A stretch of 8,886 nt of DNA from Phycisphaerae bacterium. GTDB taxonomy: Bacteria > Planctomycetota > Phycisphaerae > UBA1845 > Fen-1342. The stretch is taken from positions 1 to 8,886 of the forward strand of contig JALSRY010000591.1 of the NCBI GenBank assembly GCA_026984555.1, written 5' to 3'. This document shows positions 1-7,370 of the stretch, piece after piece (the first letter of the stretch is position 1; each line of letters opens with the position of its first letter). The position numbers were made by a program, and so were the translations under genes. The notes under the pieces are model-generated. The model saw only the letters and a program-made list of their open reading frames with translations. It did no database searches and was not told the DNA's origin.

Positions 1-71
1 TGGGGATGCGGCCGGGTCTGGTCCTGCTCACCTCGTCAGCGGCCGGCGAACCGGCGAACACGTCGGCTTGA
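1..71 (+). CDS. Possible C-terminal end of an upstream gene (partial)
   Basis: Reading from base 3, the frame gives about 22 residues (GMRPGLVLLTSSAAGEPANT, then SA) and a TGA stop at 69-71. Most third codon positions in this stretch are G or C, as in the confident genes of this window, and the stop lies 64 bases before the permease start. That fits the tail of a preceding gene on the same strand. The stretch is too short to identify a family, and a chance open frame is quite possible in DNA this GC-rich. An 8-base tandem repeat (CCGGCGAA twice, 43-58) falls inside it. Confidence 0.3.
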   Translation, partial: GMRPGLVLLTSSAAGEPANTSA

Positions 72-124
72 GCCGCGCCGGCGGCACGCATAGGATTCTC
101 GCAGGATCAGCGGGCTCATCTCGC

Positions 125-130
125 GGGAGG
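125..130 (+). promoter_or_regulatory. Ribosome binding site of the permease gene
   Basis: GGGAGG ends 5 bases before the ATG at 136. This near-ideal Shine-Dalgarno sequence and spacing fix the permease start. I could not see a convincing promoter in the 64 bases upstream. Confidence 0.8.
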
Positions 131-135
131 CACGC

Positions 136-1911
136 ATGGCGGAGGAGCGTTTTCGATATCCCATCTGGGTCCGTGGCGACATCGACGGGTTCTTCGGGTT
201 GATGGTCGACAATCTCGTGCAGGTGCTCACCATTATCGTGCTATGCACGAGCGCCGCCGGGATTCCGCTTGCCACCATCACGACGCACATCCTGCCGGGC
301 GTCGCCATCAGCCTGCTGATCGGGAACGTGTTCTACGGGCTCCAGGCCCATTATGTCGCGCGCAAGACGCGCAACCCCACCTGCACCGCCCTGCCCTATG
401 GCATCAATACGCCGTCGGTTTTCGCGTTCGCCTTGTTCGTCATGGCGCCGGTGTATCACAACTTCGTGGGAGACGTGGGGCCGGCGGCGGCGGCCGACCT
501 GGCGTGGAAAGCCGGCATGCTCGCGTGCATCGTCAGCGGGATCATCGAGTTCGTCGGCGCGTTTTTCGCGGAAAAGCTGCGCCGGATCACGCCACGAGCG
601 GCCTTGCTGGGCGTCCTGGCGGCGGTGGGAATCACGTTCATCGCCTCGGACTTCGCGTTTCGGATCTATGCCCATCCGCTGGTGGGCCTGTTGCCGCTGG
701 GCATCCTCCTGCTGGCGTACTTCGGCGACTACCGCTTCCCGCTGGGGCTCCCCGGGGGGTTGCTCGTCGTGCTGTTCGGGACGGTGCTGGCCTGGGGAGC
801 ATCGGCCGCCGGCTTCGCGCGGTTCGGCGGCGTGCACATGGATGCGGCGGCGCTCAAAGCGGGGCTGGACGAGGTGCACTGGATCGCGCCGGTGTTCTGC
901 GGGCGGGAGATCGTGGCGGTGTTGTCGCAGCCGGAGCTGCTGGTGGGATTCCTGACGGTGTCGGTGCCGATGGGCCTGCTCAACGCGCTCGGTTCGCTCC
1001 AGAACATCGAGTCGGCCGAAGCGGCGGGTGACAAGTTCGCGACCGCTCCCTCGCTGGCGGTGAACGGGCTGGGCTCGATCGCCGCCGGGTTGTTCGGCTC
1101 GTGCTTCCCGACGACGATCTACATCGGCCACCCGGGCTGGAAGGCGATGGGGGCGCGGGCGGGATACTCGATCCTCAACGGCGCGTTCTACACGGTGCTG
1201 TTCCTGTTCGGCTGGGGCACATTCGTAAGCAAGCTCATTCCGATCGAGGCCGGAGCCGCCATCGTGATGTACATCGGAATCGTCATCACGGCACAGGCGT
1301 TCCAGACGACCCCGCGGCGACACGCCCCCGCCGTGGCAATCGCCCTGTTTCCCGCGCTGGCGGCGATGTTCGCGATCAAAGTGCCGCTGTTTCTGGCTGA
1401 CGGCGGAGCCCAGGTGACACTCGCCGAGCTGGTCCGCAACAGCCTCGCCGGAACGACCGCCGTCCCCGAGCTGTCGGGAATCCTGGCGTTGTTCGGGGCG
1501 AATTCGGGCTGGCTGATCTCGTCGCTGATCCTCACCGCCCTGACCGTCGCGCTGATCGACCGGAAGTATCGGGCGGCGGCGGGCTGGTGCGCGGCGGCAA
1601 CGGTGCTGACGGCGATCGGTCTGCTGCACTCGTATCGGATCGAGGGGAACATCATCCGCGAGTTCTTCCTCTGGCAGCCGGCTCCGCCCGACGGCGCGGC
1701 GGTCTACGCTACCCGCGCGCTGCCGATCGCCGCCGGCTATGCGCTCGCCACCGTGCTGTTCGCGCTGGTGGCGCTGCGTGGCGGCGGGCGGCGGGCGGTT
1801 CCCGACCCGGCAGCGACCGACATGCACGTGCACGGTGATTGGCCCTCGCCGCCGCGCACGGAACCTCATCGCCCCCCGACGCTCCCACCCCCCGGCGACC
1901 GCGATGCGTAG
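136..1911 (+). CDS. NCS2/AzgA-like xanthine/uracil-type permease, probable purine transporter
   Basis: This 591-residue inner-membrane protein has many hydrophobic segments (roughly residues 20-40, 48-70, 93-110, 125-146, 155-176, 181-196, 204-228, 266-286, 308-325, 345-365, 370-388, 396-419, 455-474, 481-499 and 526-547). Between the first helices is TALPYGINTP (85-94), and near the middle is a helix-break segment LLNALGSLQNIESAEAAGDK (281-300) followed by GLFGSCFPTTIYI (318-330). This arrangement resembles the nucleobase-contacting half-helix regions of NCS2 (xanthine/uracil and AzgA) permeases. Typical AzgA proteins are about 430-450 residues, so this one is long; the extra length is two C-terminal hydrophobic segments and a Pro/Arg-rich hydrophilic tail (about 550-591). 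The adenine deaminase gene 86 bases downstream suggests that adenine or another purine is the substrate, but this rests on context only. The start has an excellent ribosome binding site. The family call is fairly sure and the substrate is not. Confidence 0.82.
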   Translation: MAEERFRYPIWVRGDIDGFFGLMVDNLVQVLTIIVLCTSAAGIPLATITTHILPGVAISLLIGNVFYGLQAHYVARKTRNPTCTALPYGINTPSVFAFALFVMAPVYHNFVGDVGPAAAADLAWKAGMLACIVSGIIEFVGAFFAEKLRRITPRAALLGVLAAVGITFIASDFAFRIYAHPLVGLLPLGILLLAYFGDYRFPLGLPGGLLVVLFGTVLAWGASAAGFARFGGVHMDAAALKAGLDEVHWIAPVFCGREIVAVLSQPELLVGFLTVSVPMGLLNALGSLQNIESAEAAGDKFATAPSLAVNGLGSIAAGLFGSCFPTTIYIGHPGWKAMGARAGYSILNGAFYTVLFLFGWGTFVSKLIPIEAGAAIVMYIGIVITAQAFQTTPRRHAPAVAIALFPALAAMFAIKVPLFLADGGAQVTLAELVRNSLAGTTAVPELSGILALFGANSGWLISSLILTALTVALIDRKYRAAAGWCAAATVLTAIGLLHSYRIEGNIIREFFLWQPAPPDGAAVYATRALPIAAGYALATVLFALVALRGGGRRAVPDPAATDMHVHGDWPSPPRTEPHRPPTLPPPGDRDA

Positions 1912-1986
1912 CCCCAACCCGGGCGGACCGAACGGGACGCGGTGGCGGTCGCAGCCGGACCGTAAACACCAAACGAACGTGCTCAT

Positions 1987-1991
1987 GGAGG
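1987..1991 (+). promoter_or_regulatory. Ribosome binding site that sets the GTG start of ade
   Basis: GGAGG lies 6 bases before the GTG at 1998. The open frame continues upstream to 1839, inside the permease gene, but that extension is Arg/Pro-rich and has no homology to the family. The ribosome binding site and the usual length of adenine deaminases both point to the GTG. An ATG at 1985 is in another frame. Confidence 0.75.
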
Positions 1992-1997
1992 CTGGTT

Positions 1998-3737
1998 GTG
2001 GACCTTGAAACCCGAATCGACATCGCCGCTGGCAGGCGACCGGCGGATCTCGTGCTCAAGAACGGACGCATCGTCAATGTCGTGTCGTGCGAGATTCACG
2101 AGGGGGACGTGGCGATCGCCGGCGACCAGATCGTCGGAATCGGACAATACGACGGACGCGAGACGGTAGACCTGGCCGGTGGCTACGTCTGTCCCGGCTT
2201 CATCGACGGCCACGTACACATCGAATCGTCGATGCTCAGCGTGCCCGAGTTCGCGAAAGTGGTGGTGGCTCACGGCACCACGGCCGTCGTCACCGACCCG
2301 CACGAAATCGCGAACGTGATGGGCGCCGAGGGCATCCGTTTCATGCTCTCCTCGAGCAAGTATTGCCCCATCCACGTCTATTTCATGGCCAGCTCGTGTG
2401 TCCCCGCGTCTCGTTTCGAAAGCGCCGGCGGGGAGCTGAGCGCGCTCGACCTCGAACCGTTGCTGTCCGACCGATGGGTGCTCGGACTGGCGGAGATGAT
2501 GAACTACCCCGGCGTCGTCAACAACGACCCCGAATGCCTCGACAAGCTCCGGCTGGCCACGGGCCGGCCGATCGACGGGCACGCGCCCGGCCTGACCGGT
2601 CGCGACTTGTGTGCGTATGTCGCCGCCGGCATCACGACGGACCACGAGTGCACGACGGCGGACGAAGCCCGCGAAAAGCTCCGCGCCGGCATGATGATCA
2701 TGATTCGCGAGGGCAGCCAGGCCCGCAACCTGGACGCCCTGTTGCCGCTCGTCACGCCGGAGACGCTCGACCGTTTCATGTTCGTCACCGACGACAAGGA
2801 CGTGGACGACCTGCTGGCCGAAGGGCAGATCGACCACATGATTCGGCGGTCGATCGCCAGCGGGCTCGATCCGATCCACGCAATCAAGCTGGCGACACTC
2901 AACGCCGCCCGGCATTTCGGGCTGGGGCACCTGGGCGCGGTGGCGCCCGGGCGCATGGCCTCGCTGACGATTCTGGACGACCTGGAACAGTGCCGCGTCA
3001 CGCGGGTGTATCACGCGGGGCGGCTGGTCTACGCCGAGGGGCACACCATCGACCTGGACGAGAACGTGCGCCGGCCCCAGATGCTCCGCAGCAGCATCAA
3101 CGTACACTGGCTCGAACCGGAGCATTTCGCGATTCCCGTGCCGCACGACGGCGTGTACAAGGTGAACGTGATCGAAGTGCTCGAAGACCGCATCGACACG
3201 CGCCGGATCGTCGAATCCGTGCGGGCCGACGGGGGCCAGCTCCACGCCGACCCCAAACGTGACCTGTGCAAGCTCGCGGTGATCGAACGGCACCAGGCCA
3301 GTGGCAACATCGGGCGGGGGTTTGTGCGCGGGTTCGGGTTCTCGACCGGGGCAATCGCTTCGAGCGTGAGCCACGATTCGCACAACCTGATCGTCGCCGG
3401 CACGAACGACCACGACATGTATGTCGCCGCCGTGCATATCGTGAAGATCCGCGGGGGATTCTGCGTGGTGAAGAATGGGAAGGTGCTCGCCGACGTGCCG
3501 CTGACCATCGCGGGACTGATGAGCACGGAAACCGCGGAAACGCTCAGCCGACAGCTCCGCGCCCTGCACGAAGCCGCCGAAGCCCTCGACGGCCGGCTGC
3601 GCCGCCCCTTCATGGCGCTCTCGTTCCTGAGCCTGTCGGTCATCGGCGAAATCAAGCTGACCGACCAGGGCCTGATCGATGTGGAGCGTTTCGAGATGAT
3701 CGACCTGACCGCGCCGGAACAGCTCGGCCCCGCGTAG
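1998..3737 (+). CDS. ade: Adenine deaminase
   Basis: The enzyme hydrolyses adenine to hypoxanthine and ammonia in the cytoplasm, the first step in salvaging or catabolising the base. It belongs to the amidohydrolase superfamily and needs divalent metal. From the GTG start it has 579 residues, close to the usual 570-590. It begins with a small beta domain (ADLVLKNGRIVNV, 16-28). The metal-binding HxH lies in PGFIDGHVHIESSM (66-79; His72, His74), followed by TDPHEIANV (99-107), the expected glutamate region LGLAEMMNYPG (162-172), DGHAPGLTG (193-201; His195), TTDHECT (213-219; His216) and FVTDDKDVDDLL (262-273; Asp265/Asp266), the expected catalytic aspartates. The C-terminal adenine-deaminase domain (about 400-570) has GAIASSVSHDSHN (451-463) and GTNDHDM (468-474). 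No motif is missing. It sits 86 bases after the permease gene on the same strand and is probably co-transcribed with it; I saw no purine riboswitch in the gap. Confidence 0.96.
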   Translation: MDLETRIDIAAGRRPADLVLKNGRIVNVVSCEIHEGDVAIAGDQIVGIGQYDGRETVDLAGGYVCPGFIDGHVHIESSMLSVPEFAKVVVAHGTTAVVTDPHEIANVMGAEGIRFMLSSSKYCPIHVYFMASSCVPASRFESAGGELSALDLEPLLSDRWVLGLAEMMNYPGVVNNDPECLDKLRLATGRPIDGHAPGLTGRDLCAYVAAGITTDHECTTADEAREKLRAGMMIMIREGSQARNLDALLPLVTPETLDRFMFVTDDKDVDDLLAEGQIDHMIRRSIASGLDPIHAIKLATLNAARHFGLGHLGAVAPGRMASLTILDDLEQCRVTRVYHAGRLVYAEGHTIDLDENVRRPQMLRSSINVHWLEPEHFAIPVPHDGVYKVNVIEVLEDRIDTRRIVESVRADGGQLHADPKRDLCKLAVIERHQASGNIGRGFVRGFGFSTGAIASSVSHDSHNLIVAGTNDHDMYVAAVHIVKIRGGFCVVKNGKVLADVPLTIAGLMSTETAETLSRQLRALHEAAEALDGRLRRPFMALSFLSLSVIGEIKLTDQGLIDVERFEMIDLTAPEQLGPA

Positions 3738-3740
3738 GCT

Positions 3741-3802
3741 CGTTGCCAACGCCGCGAGGCGTGCGCGTTGTCCGCTTGCGGCGCGAGCGAGGCGGCACCG
3801 CC
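3741..3802. other. Convergent intergenic region with small hairpins, possible bidirectional terminator
   Basis: The gap between the ends of ade and the CvpA-fusion gene holds three short inverted repeats: ACGCC-GCGA-GGCGT (3749-3762, a GNRA-type loop), CCGC-TT-GCGG (3772-3781) and GGCGG-CA-CCGCC (3791-3802). None is followed by a T-run on either strand, so a classic intrinsic terminator is not demonstrated. Two of the loops are only two bases, and short GC-rich inverted repeats arise easily by chance here. A terminator role is suggested mainly by position. Confidence 0.3.
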
Positions 3803-3809
3803 AGAACAA

Positions 3810-5606
3810 TCAACCGCCGGCGGCCTCGATGCGAATGTCCACGCCCTCACCGGCCTGGTTCTTGATCGCGCGGATCTTCGTCCCGTCGGGCACCACGAAA
3901 ATCAGCCCCAAGATCGCATCGTCCTGGTCGTTGATCTCGTGGCGGTCGATCTCCTTGAAATCGAGCATGTGCTTGTAGGAGGGATCCCACGGATCGTCGG
4001 GATCGCCGTTGAAGAACAACTCGATGTAATCCTGGTTGTTCCGTTTGACGATCGCGAAGTAGCCCGCCAGGAAATACTGGTTGGCGTTGACATCCTCGGC
4101 GTAGTACTGGTTGAGTTGGCCGACGAAATTGAACACCTGGCCGACGAGCGTGCGGGCCTTCCGCGGCTTGTAGCGCACCTGGATCACCCGTTTGCCCGGC
4201 GGCCGCAAGAACTCCTTGATGACGGGTTGCGAGGTCTGCGTCGGCTCCAGCCGCGAGCGGCTCGCGAAGAACCGTCCGGCCTTGAGTTTGTCGCCTTCCA
4301 GCACGACATCGCCCGAGTTCTGCACGGCCCGGCGGACCATCTCGAACGGCAGCGTCGAGTTGTCGCGACTGCCCGATTCGAGCACATTGCCGAATGTTCG
4401 GCCGCGGCTGCTTCCGCGGCCACCGCCCCCACCCCGTTCTTCCTTGCCACCGATGCTGAACACGAGCCGCGGGGCGTTCTCCGCGGGCGGACCGACCGGA
4501 GCGCGGGCGAATCGCCGATATTCGAGGAACGTGGGCTTGAAGGCCTCGTCCACCTCGAAGTAGGCGTAGATGACGTTGCGCCCCGATCCGGGCACCTCGC
4601 AATTGGTATCTGGATCGACCACGCGCAGGCCACCCTTGAGACGCTCGTCCACGTTGCCGAGTATCCGCGGCGTCACCTGCACCGGCTGATCCCCCACCCG
4701 TCCGACCAGCCGCAGCATCGTCGGCCGGAACACGTGGGCGAACGAGCGCTTGTCGCGATCGGCGCTGGCTTTCTTGAGGACGATTTCCATGCCGATGAGC
4801 TTCTTGCCCGGCGCGGGCTTGAAGACGATGCGTTGGAAACCGGGGTCGGGTTTTTTCGCCGTGGGCACGCCCTTGGCGTAGCGGGCGTTGATCGGTTTGG
4901 TCTCGACCCACCACGACCCGACGGCGATTCCCTTCTTGAACCCGTCGCCGCCCTTCTTGTCGCGGTAGGGCGCCGGTGAAGATTCGGGCTGGACCGTGTT
5001 GGCGCTGTCGTAGACCGCCTCGACGAAGTCCGGGTATACCTCGCGAAACGTGGTCTTGCCGCGCAGGCTGCCGCCGCTGAGGAGGTTGACGAGACCGACG
5101 GTGAATTCGTCGGAGCGCAGCCAGAGGTTGTGGCGTTCGAACTTGACCAGCTCGCCGTGGTCGGGGTCGCGCTCTTCGGGAACACGCTCGTACCGAACGA
5201 AACCGAGCACCGTGGATTTCTCGGCGCTGCGCAGCGGGAGCATCATGATGGCGATGACGGCGACACCGACGATCAACTGCGCGTTGATGATGCCGCACAA
5301 CACCGCCCCGGCCCAGTCGAGCGCGGCGGGAACGCGCACGTTGCCGCGGATGTAGTTGTCCGCCAGGGTCCGCAGGATCGCGAACGCAATCACGAACAAC
5401 AACACGAGGGCGGCGGGAGCGGCGTAAGCGGCGTTCAGCCCGAGCTGGGCGGTGACCAGGTCGGTGACCTTCTCGTAAAACCCGAACGCCACCGCGACCG
5501 AGGCGATCGTACATACGACGTTGATCAGGCCGCTGAAGAACCCGAAGATCGAGTGCATGAAGGTGATCGCGAGCACCAGCGCCAGCGAAATGATATTCAG
5601 TCCCAT
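3810..5606 (-). CDS. CvpA-family membrane domain fused to a large unrecognised soluble region
   Basis: This 598-residue protein starts with about 125 residues resembling the CvpA (colicin V production) family: helices at roughly 4-25, 28-44, 62-82 and 99-124, with FGFFSGLINV (21-30) after the first helix and the WAGAVLCGIINA stretch (98-109) entering the last. CvpA proteins are usually about 160-230 residues with four helices, so roughly 470 residues here are additional. The extra part has aromatic and beta-rich stretches, a Gly/Arg-rich linker (388-404) and two segments that look alike in outline: about 255-370 (from GFQRIVFKPAPGKKLIG to KPTFLEYRRFARAP) and about 462-595 (from IKEFLRPPGKRVIQV to VPDGTKIRAIKNQAG). 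They could be two related beta-sandwich domains; I do not recognise them with certainty. It is the last gene of the pilT operon, 18 bases after the PilB-like gene. Whether the soluble part faces the periplasm or cytoplasm is unclear: the Arg-rich loop 79-91 favours a periplasmic C-terminus, but basic residues also follow the last helix. The CvpA call is moderately sure; the overall function is unknown. Confidence 0.72.
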   Translation of the reverse strand: MGLNIISLALVLAITFMHSIFGFFSGLINVVCTIASVAVAFGFYEKVTDLVTAQLGLNAAYAAPAALVLLFVIAFAILRTLADNYIRGNVRVPAALDWAGAVLCGIINAQLIVGVAVIAIMMLPLRSAEKSTVLGFVRYERVPEERDPDHGELVKFERHNLWLRSDEFTVGLVNLLSGGSLRGKTTFREVYPDFVEAVYDSANTVQPESSPAPYRDKKGGDGFKKGIAVGSWWVETKPINARYAKGVPTAKKPDPGFQRIVFKPAPGKKLIGMEIVLKKASADRDKRSFAHVFRPTMLRLVGRVGDQPVQVTPRILGNVDERLKGGLRVVDPDTNCEVPGSGRNVIYAYFEVDEAFKPTFLEYRRFARAPVGPPAENAPRLVFSIGGKEERGGGGGRGSSRGRTFGNVLESGSRDNSTLPFEMVRRAVQNSGDVVLEGDKLKAGRFFASRSRLEPTQTSQPVIKEFLRPPGKRVIQVRYKPRKARTLVGQVFNFVGQLNQYYAEDVNANQYFLAGYFAIVKRNNQDYIELFFNGDPDDPWDPSYKHMLDFKEIDRHEINDQDDAILGLIFVVPDGTKIRAIKNQAGEGVDIRIEAAGG

Positions 5607-5615
5607 CTTGAGAGT

Positions 5616-5620
5616 CTCCC
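5616..5620 (-). promoter_or_regulatory. Ribosome binding site of the CvpA-fusion gene
   Basis: On the minus strand GGGAG lies 9 bases before the ATG at 5606. It falls in the 18-base gap after the stop of the PilB-like gene, so the two genes are almost certainly on one transcript with possible translational coupling. Confidence 0.65.
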
Positions 5621-5624
5621 GAAC

Positions 5625-7328
5625 TCAGGCCGCGCTCGGCTTGTCGGATTTCGCCTTGGAGGTCGCTTTGCCCGCGGGGCGCGGCGGGCGCGTGACGCGC
5701 ACGACTTCTTCGATACTCGTGACACCATCGAACACCTTCTGGAGGGCTTGTTGCTGAAGGCTCAGCCCACCCTTGCGAGCCGCAACCGTCTTGATCTCCG
5801 ACAGCGAGCCGCCGCCGGCGATCACCTTGCGCAGCTCGTCATCCATCACGAGCATGTTGAACACGCCGGTGCGCCCCACGTACCCCGTGCCGTGGCAGTG
5901 CTGACACAGGATCGGGTTGCCGTGCTTGTCGTACTGGGGCTCGGGCGGGCGGTAGAGCACCTTGTCGGGCGGCATGTTGATCTTCTGGAGCGTGGCCGGG
6001 TCGGGCTTGTACGGTGTCTTGCAGCTCGGACAGAGCTTGCGCACGAGCCGCTGATGCAGCACGAGCGACAGGCTGGCGGCCAGCAACTTCACATCGCCCA
6101 CCATCGACGCCCAGCGGCGCAGGGCGTCGAACAAGTCGGCCGAGGGAATCCCCACGTAGATGACCTGCTTGCGCGTGGCGGCGGTGCAGGCGATCGGTGC
6201 GGCGTCCTTCTCGCGAATCTCGGGCAGCACGATCACGTCAGGGTCGGTGCGGATGATCCGCTGCAACTCGTCCGCGAAGCTCTTCTCGTCTGAGGGGGTG
6301 TACACGTACCGGGTAATGTTGATGACATCGAGCTCGGGTTCGTACTCGAGCAACTGGATGTTCTCAAGAAACGCATCGTGGCTGCGGGCGAAACTGTAGA
6401 CCGTGGTGGTCAGGCCGTTCTTGGGCGGCGCCGAGAGCACGATCAGTCCGTGCTCGGCGTGCATCGCCTCACGCACGATCGCGATTTGCTCCTCGGTCAG
6501 GCCGATGTCGCTGATCTTGTAATCCTTCTCCTCGCCGACGATGCGCAACTGGAGTTTCTCGCCGGCGCTCGACCCGCCGGTACGCACGATCACGTCGAAC
6601 CGCTGGTCGCCGCCGATCGCAGCCATGATCTGCCCTTTTTGCGGCTTGCGGCGTTCCTGGAGATCGAGGCCGGCCACCTGTTTGAAAAACATGAGGATCG
6701 AATCGCCCTGGGGCCGGGGCAGCGGCTCGCGTTCGGCGGTCACGCCGTCGACCTGGATGCGGACCTTCGAGTTCTGGCCGGCGGGGACGACCTCGACGAA
6801 GCTGGCCCGGTTCCAGATCGCGTCGAAGAGCATATCCTGCACAAGGCCGTACTGCTCGCGCAGCTCGTCTTCCTCGGGAATCTTGACGACCTTTCCGTCG
6901 GCGCCGGTGATGCGGACCCGCTCGGCGACCTCGCGTTTCTCCTTCTTTTTCGAGCCACGAAAGCCCTGGGACATCAGCCGTTTGAAGTGGGCCACGGTGG
7001 CGACCTTGTCCTCTTCGACGACCAGCCCGTTGCGATGGATGATGTAGATCGTCGCAACGACCCCGTTGATGAGGACGAACGCCGCCATCCCGAACCAGTA
7101 CGCGGGCAGGAAGAGCATCAGGACCGTGGCGATGGTTCCGGTGACCATCGTGACGGTGTTCCAGATCGTGCGGTAGGTGTTGACAGCGACGGTGTCCTTG
7201 TCCACCCACTGCGCGAACAGGGCCCACAGCGTGAAGACGACAAGCATCCCCAGCAGCTTCCAGGGGTCGATGTACACTTCGCTTTCCGGAAGCTGTGCGA
7301 GCAGATCGAGCATGGCGAGTGTCGGCAT
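5625..7328 (-). CDS. PilB/GspE-like protein with N-terminal membrane helices and a degenerate nucleotide-binding site
   Basis: The 567-residue protein has the layout of type II secretion/type IV pilus assembly ATPases. Three hydrophobic helices (about 24-41, 56-74, 76-97) come first; normal PilB/GspE proteins are soluble and have N1 domains instead. An N2-like domain follows (about 155-265), recognisable by KGQIMAAIGGDQRFDV (231-246) and GEKLQLRIV (256-264). The ATPase core is degraded: Walker A reads APPKNGLTTT (300-309) where GPTGSGKTTT is expected, putting Leu306 in the place of the essential lysine. The codon is CTG, at least two base changes from any lysine codon. The Asp box reads LEYEPE (327-332). 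Walker B keeps DPDVIVLPEIRE (362-373), including Glu370. The HxxxxxxxH histidine box is replaced by RKQVIYVGIPSAD (386-398). The zinc motif is intact: CPSC (433-436) and CQHC (475-478), then GTGYVGRTGVFNML (480-493). Little ATP hydrolysis is expected; a structural, membrane-anchored partner of the upstream PilT or a platform protein is an inference. The Shine-Dalgarno sequence supports this start over Met6. Confidence 0.85.
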   Translation of the reverse strand: MPTLAMLDLLAQLPESEVYIDPWKLLGMLVVFTLWALFAQWVDKDTVAVNTYRTIWNTVTMVTGTIATVLMLFLPAYWFGMAAFVLINGVVATIYIIHRNGLVVEEDKVATVAHFKRLMSQGFRGSKKKEKREVAERVRITGADGKVVKIPEEDELREQYGLVQDMLFDAIWNRASFVEVVPAGQNSKVRIQVDGVTAEREPLPRPQGDSILMFFKQVAGLDLQERRKPQKGQIMAAIGGDQRFDVIVRTGGSSAGEKLQLRIVGEEKDYKISDIGLTEEQIAIVREAMHAEHGLIVLSAPPKNGLTTTVYSFARSHDAFLENIQLLEYEPELDVINITRYVYTPSDEKSFADELQRIIRTDPDVIVLPEIREKDAAPIACTAATRKQVIYVGIPSADLFDALRRWASMVGDVKLLAASLSLVLHQRLVRKLCPSCKTPYKPDPATLQKINMPPDKVLYRPPEPQYDKHGNPILCQHCHGTGYVGRTGVFNMLVMDDELRKVIAGGGSLSEIKTVAARKGGLSLQQQALQKVFDGVTSIEEVVRVTRPPRPAGKATSKAKSDKPSAA

Positions 7329-7333
7329 GTGTT

Positions 7334-7338
7334 CTCCT
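7334..7338 (-). promoter_or_regulatory. Ribosome binding site of the PilB/GspE-like gene
   Basis: On the minus strand AGGAG lies 5 bases before the ATG at 7328. This supports that start over the in-frame ATG at 7313, which would be about 20 bases from the motif. The site lies in the 42-base gap after the pilT stop. Confidence 0.75.
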
Positions 7339-7370
7339 GTCGCTCGGCCGGGCGAGGCCTCCTGCCGCGA

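Noticed and set aside
241..1986. Long open frame (581 codons) opposite the permease gene
   Set aside because: It mirrors the permease codons. In GC-rich genes with G/C at third positions the reverse strand rarely meets a stop. The translation is Arg/His/Gln-rich with no family features, while the plus-strand product is a clear membrane protein.
1912..1997. Purine riboswitch or promoter between permease and ade
   Set aside because: The 86 bases have no recognisable purine aptamer core and no convincing promoter. A 7-base direct repeat (CGGACCG at 1924 and 1956) is too short to interpret.
1983..3809. Long open frame (608 codons) opposite ade
   Set aside because: It is antisense to a complete, motif-perfect adenine deaminase and is explained by codon bias. 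It has no recognisable domains.
3768..4979. 403-codon plus-strand frame opposite the CvpA-fusion gene
   Set aside because: It is another mirror frame. The minus-strand gene has a ribosome binding site, membrane helices and operon spacing; the plus frame has none of these.
6400..6460. Sequencing error as the cause of the missing Walker A lysine
   Set aside because: Leu306 is CTG, which needs at least two substitutions from a lysine codon. The neighbouring motif residues and the His box also differ, and the frame is intact throughout, so divergence is the better explanation.
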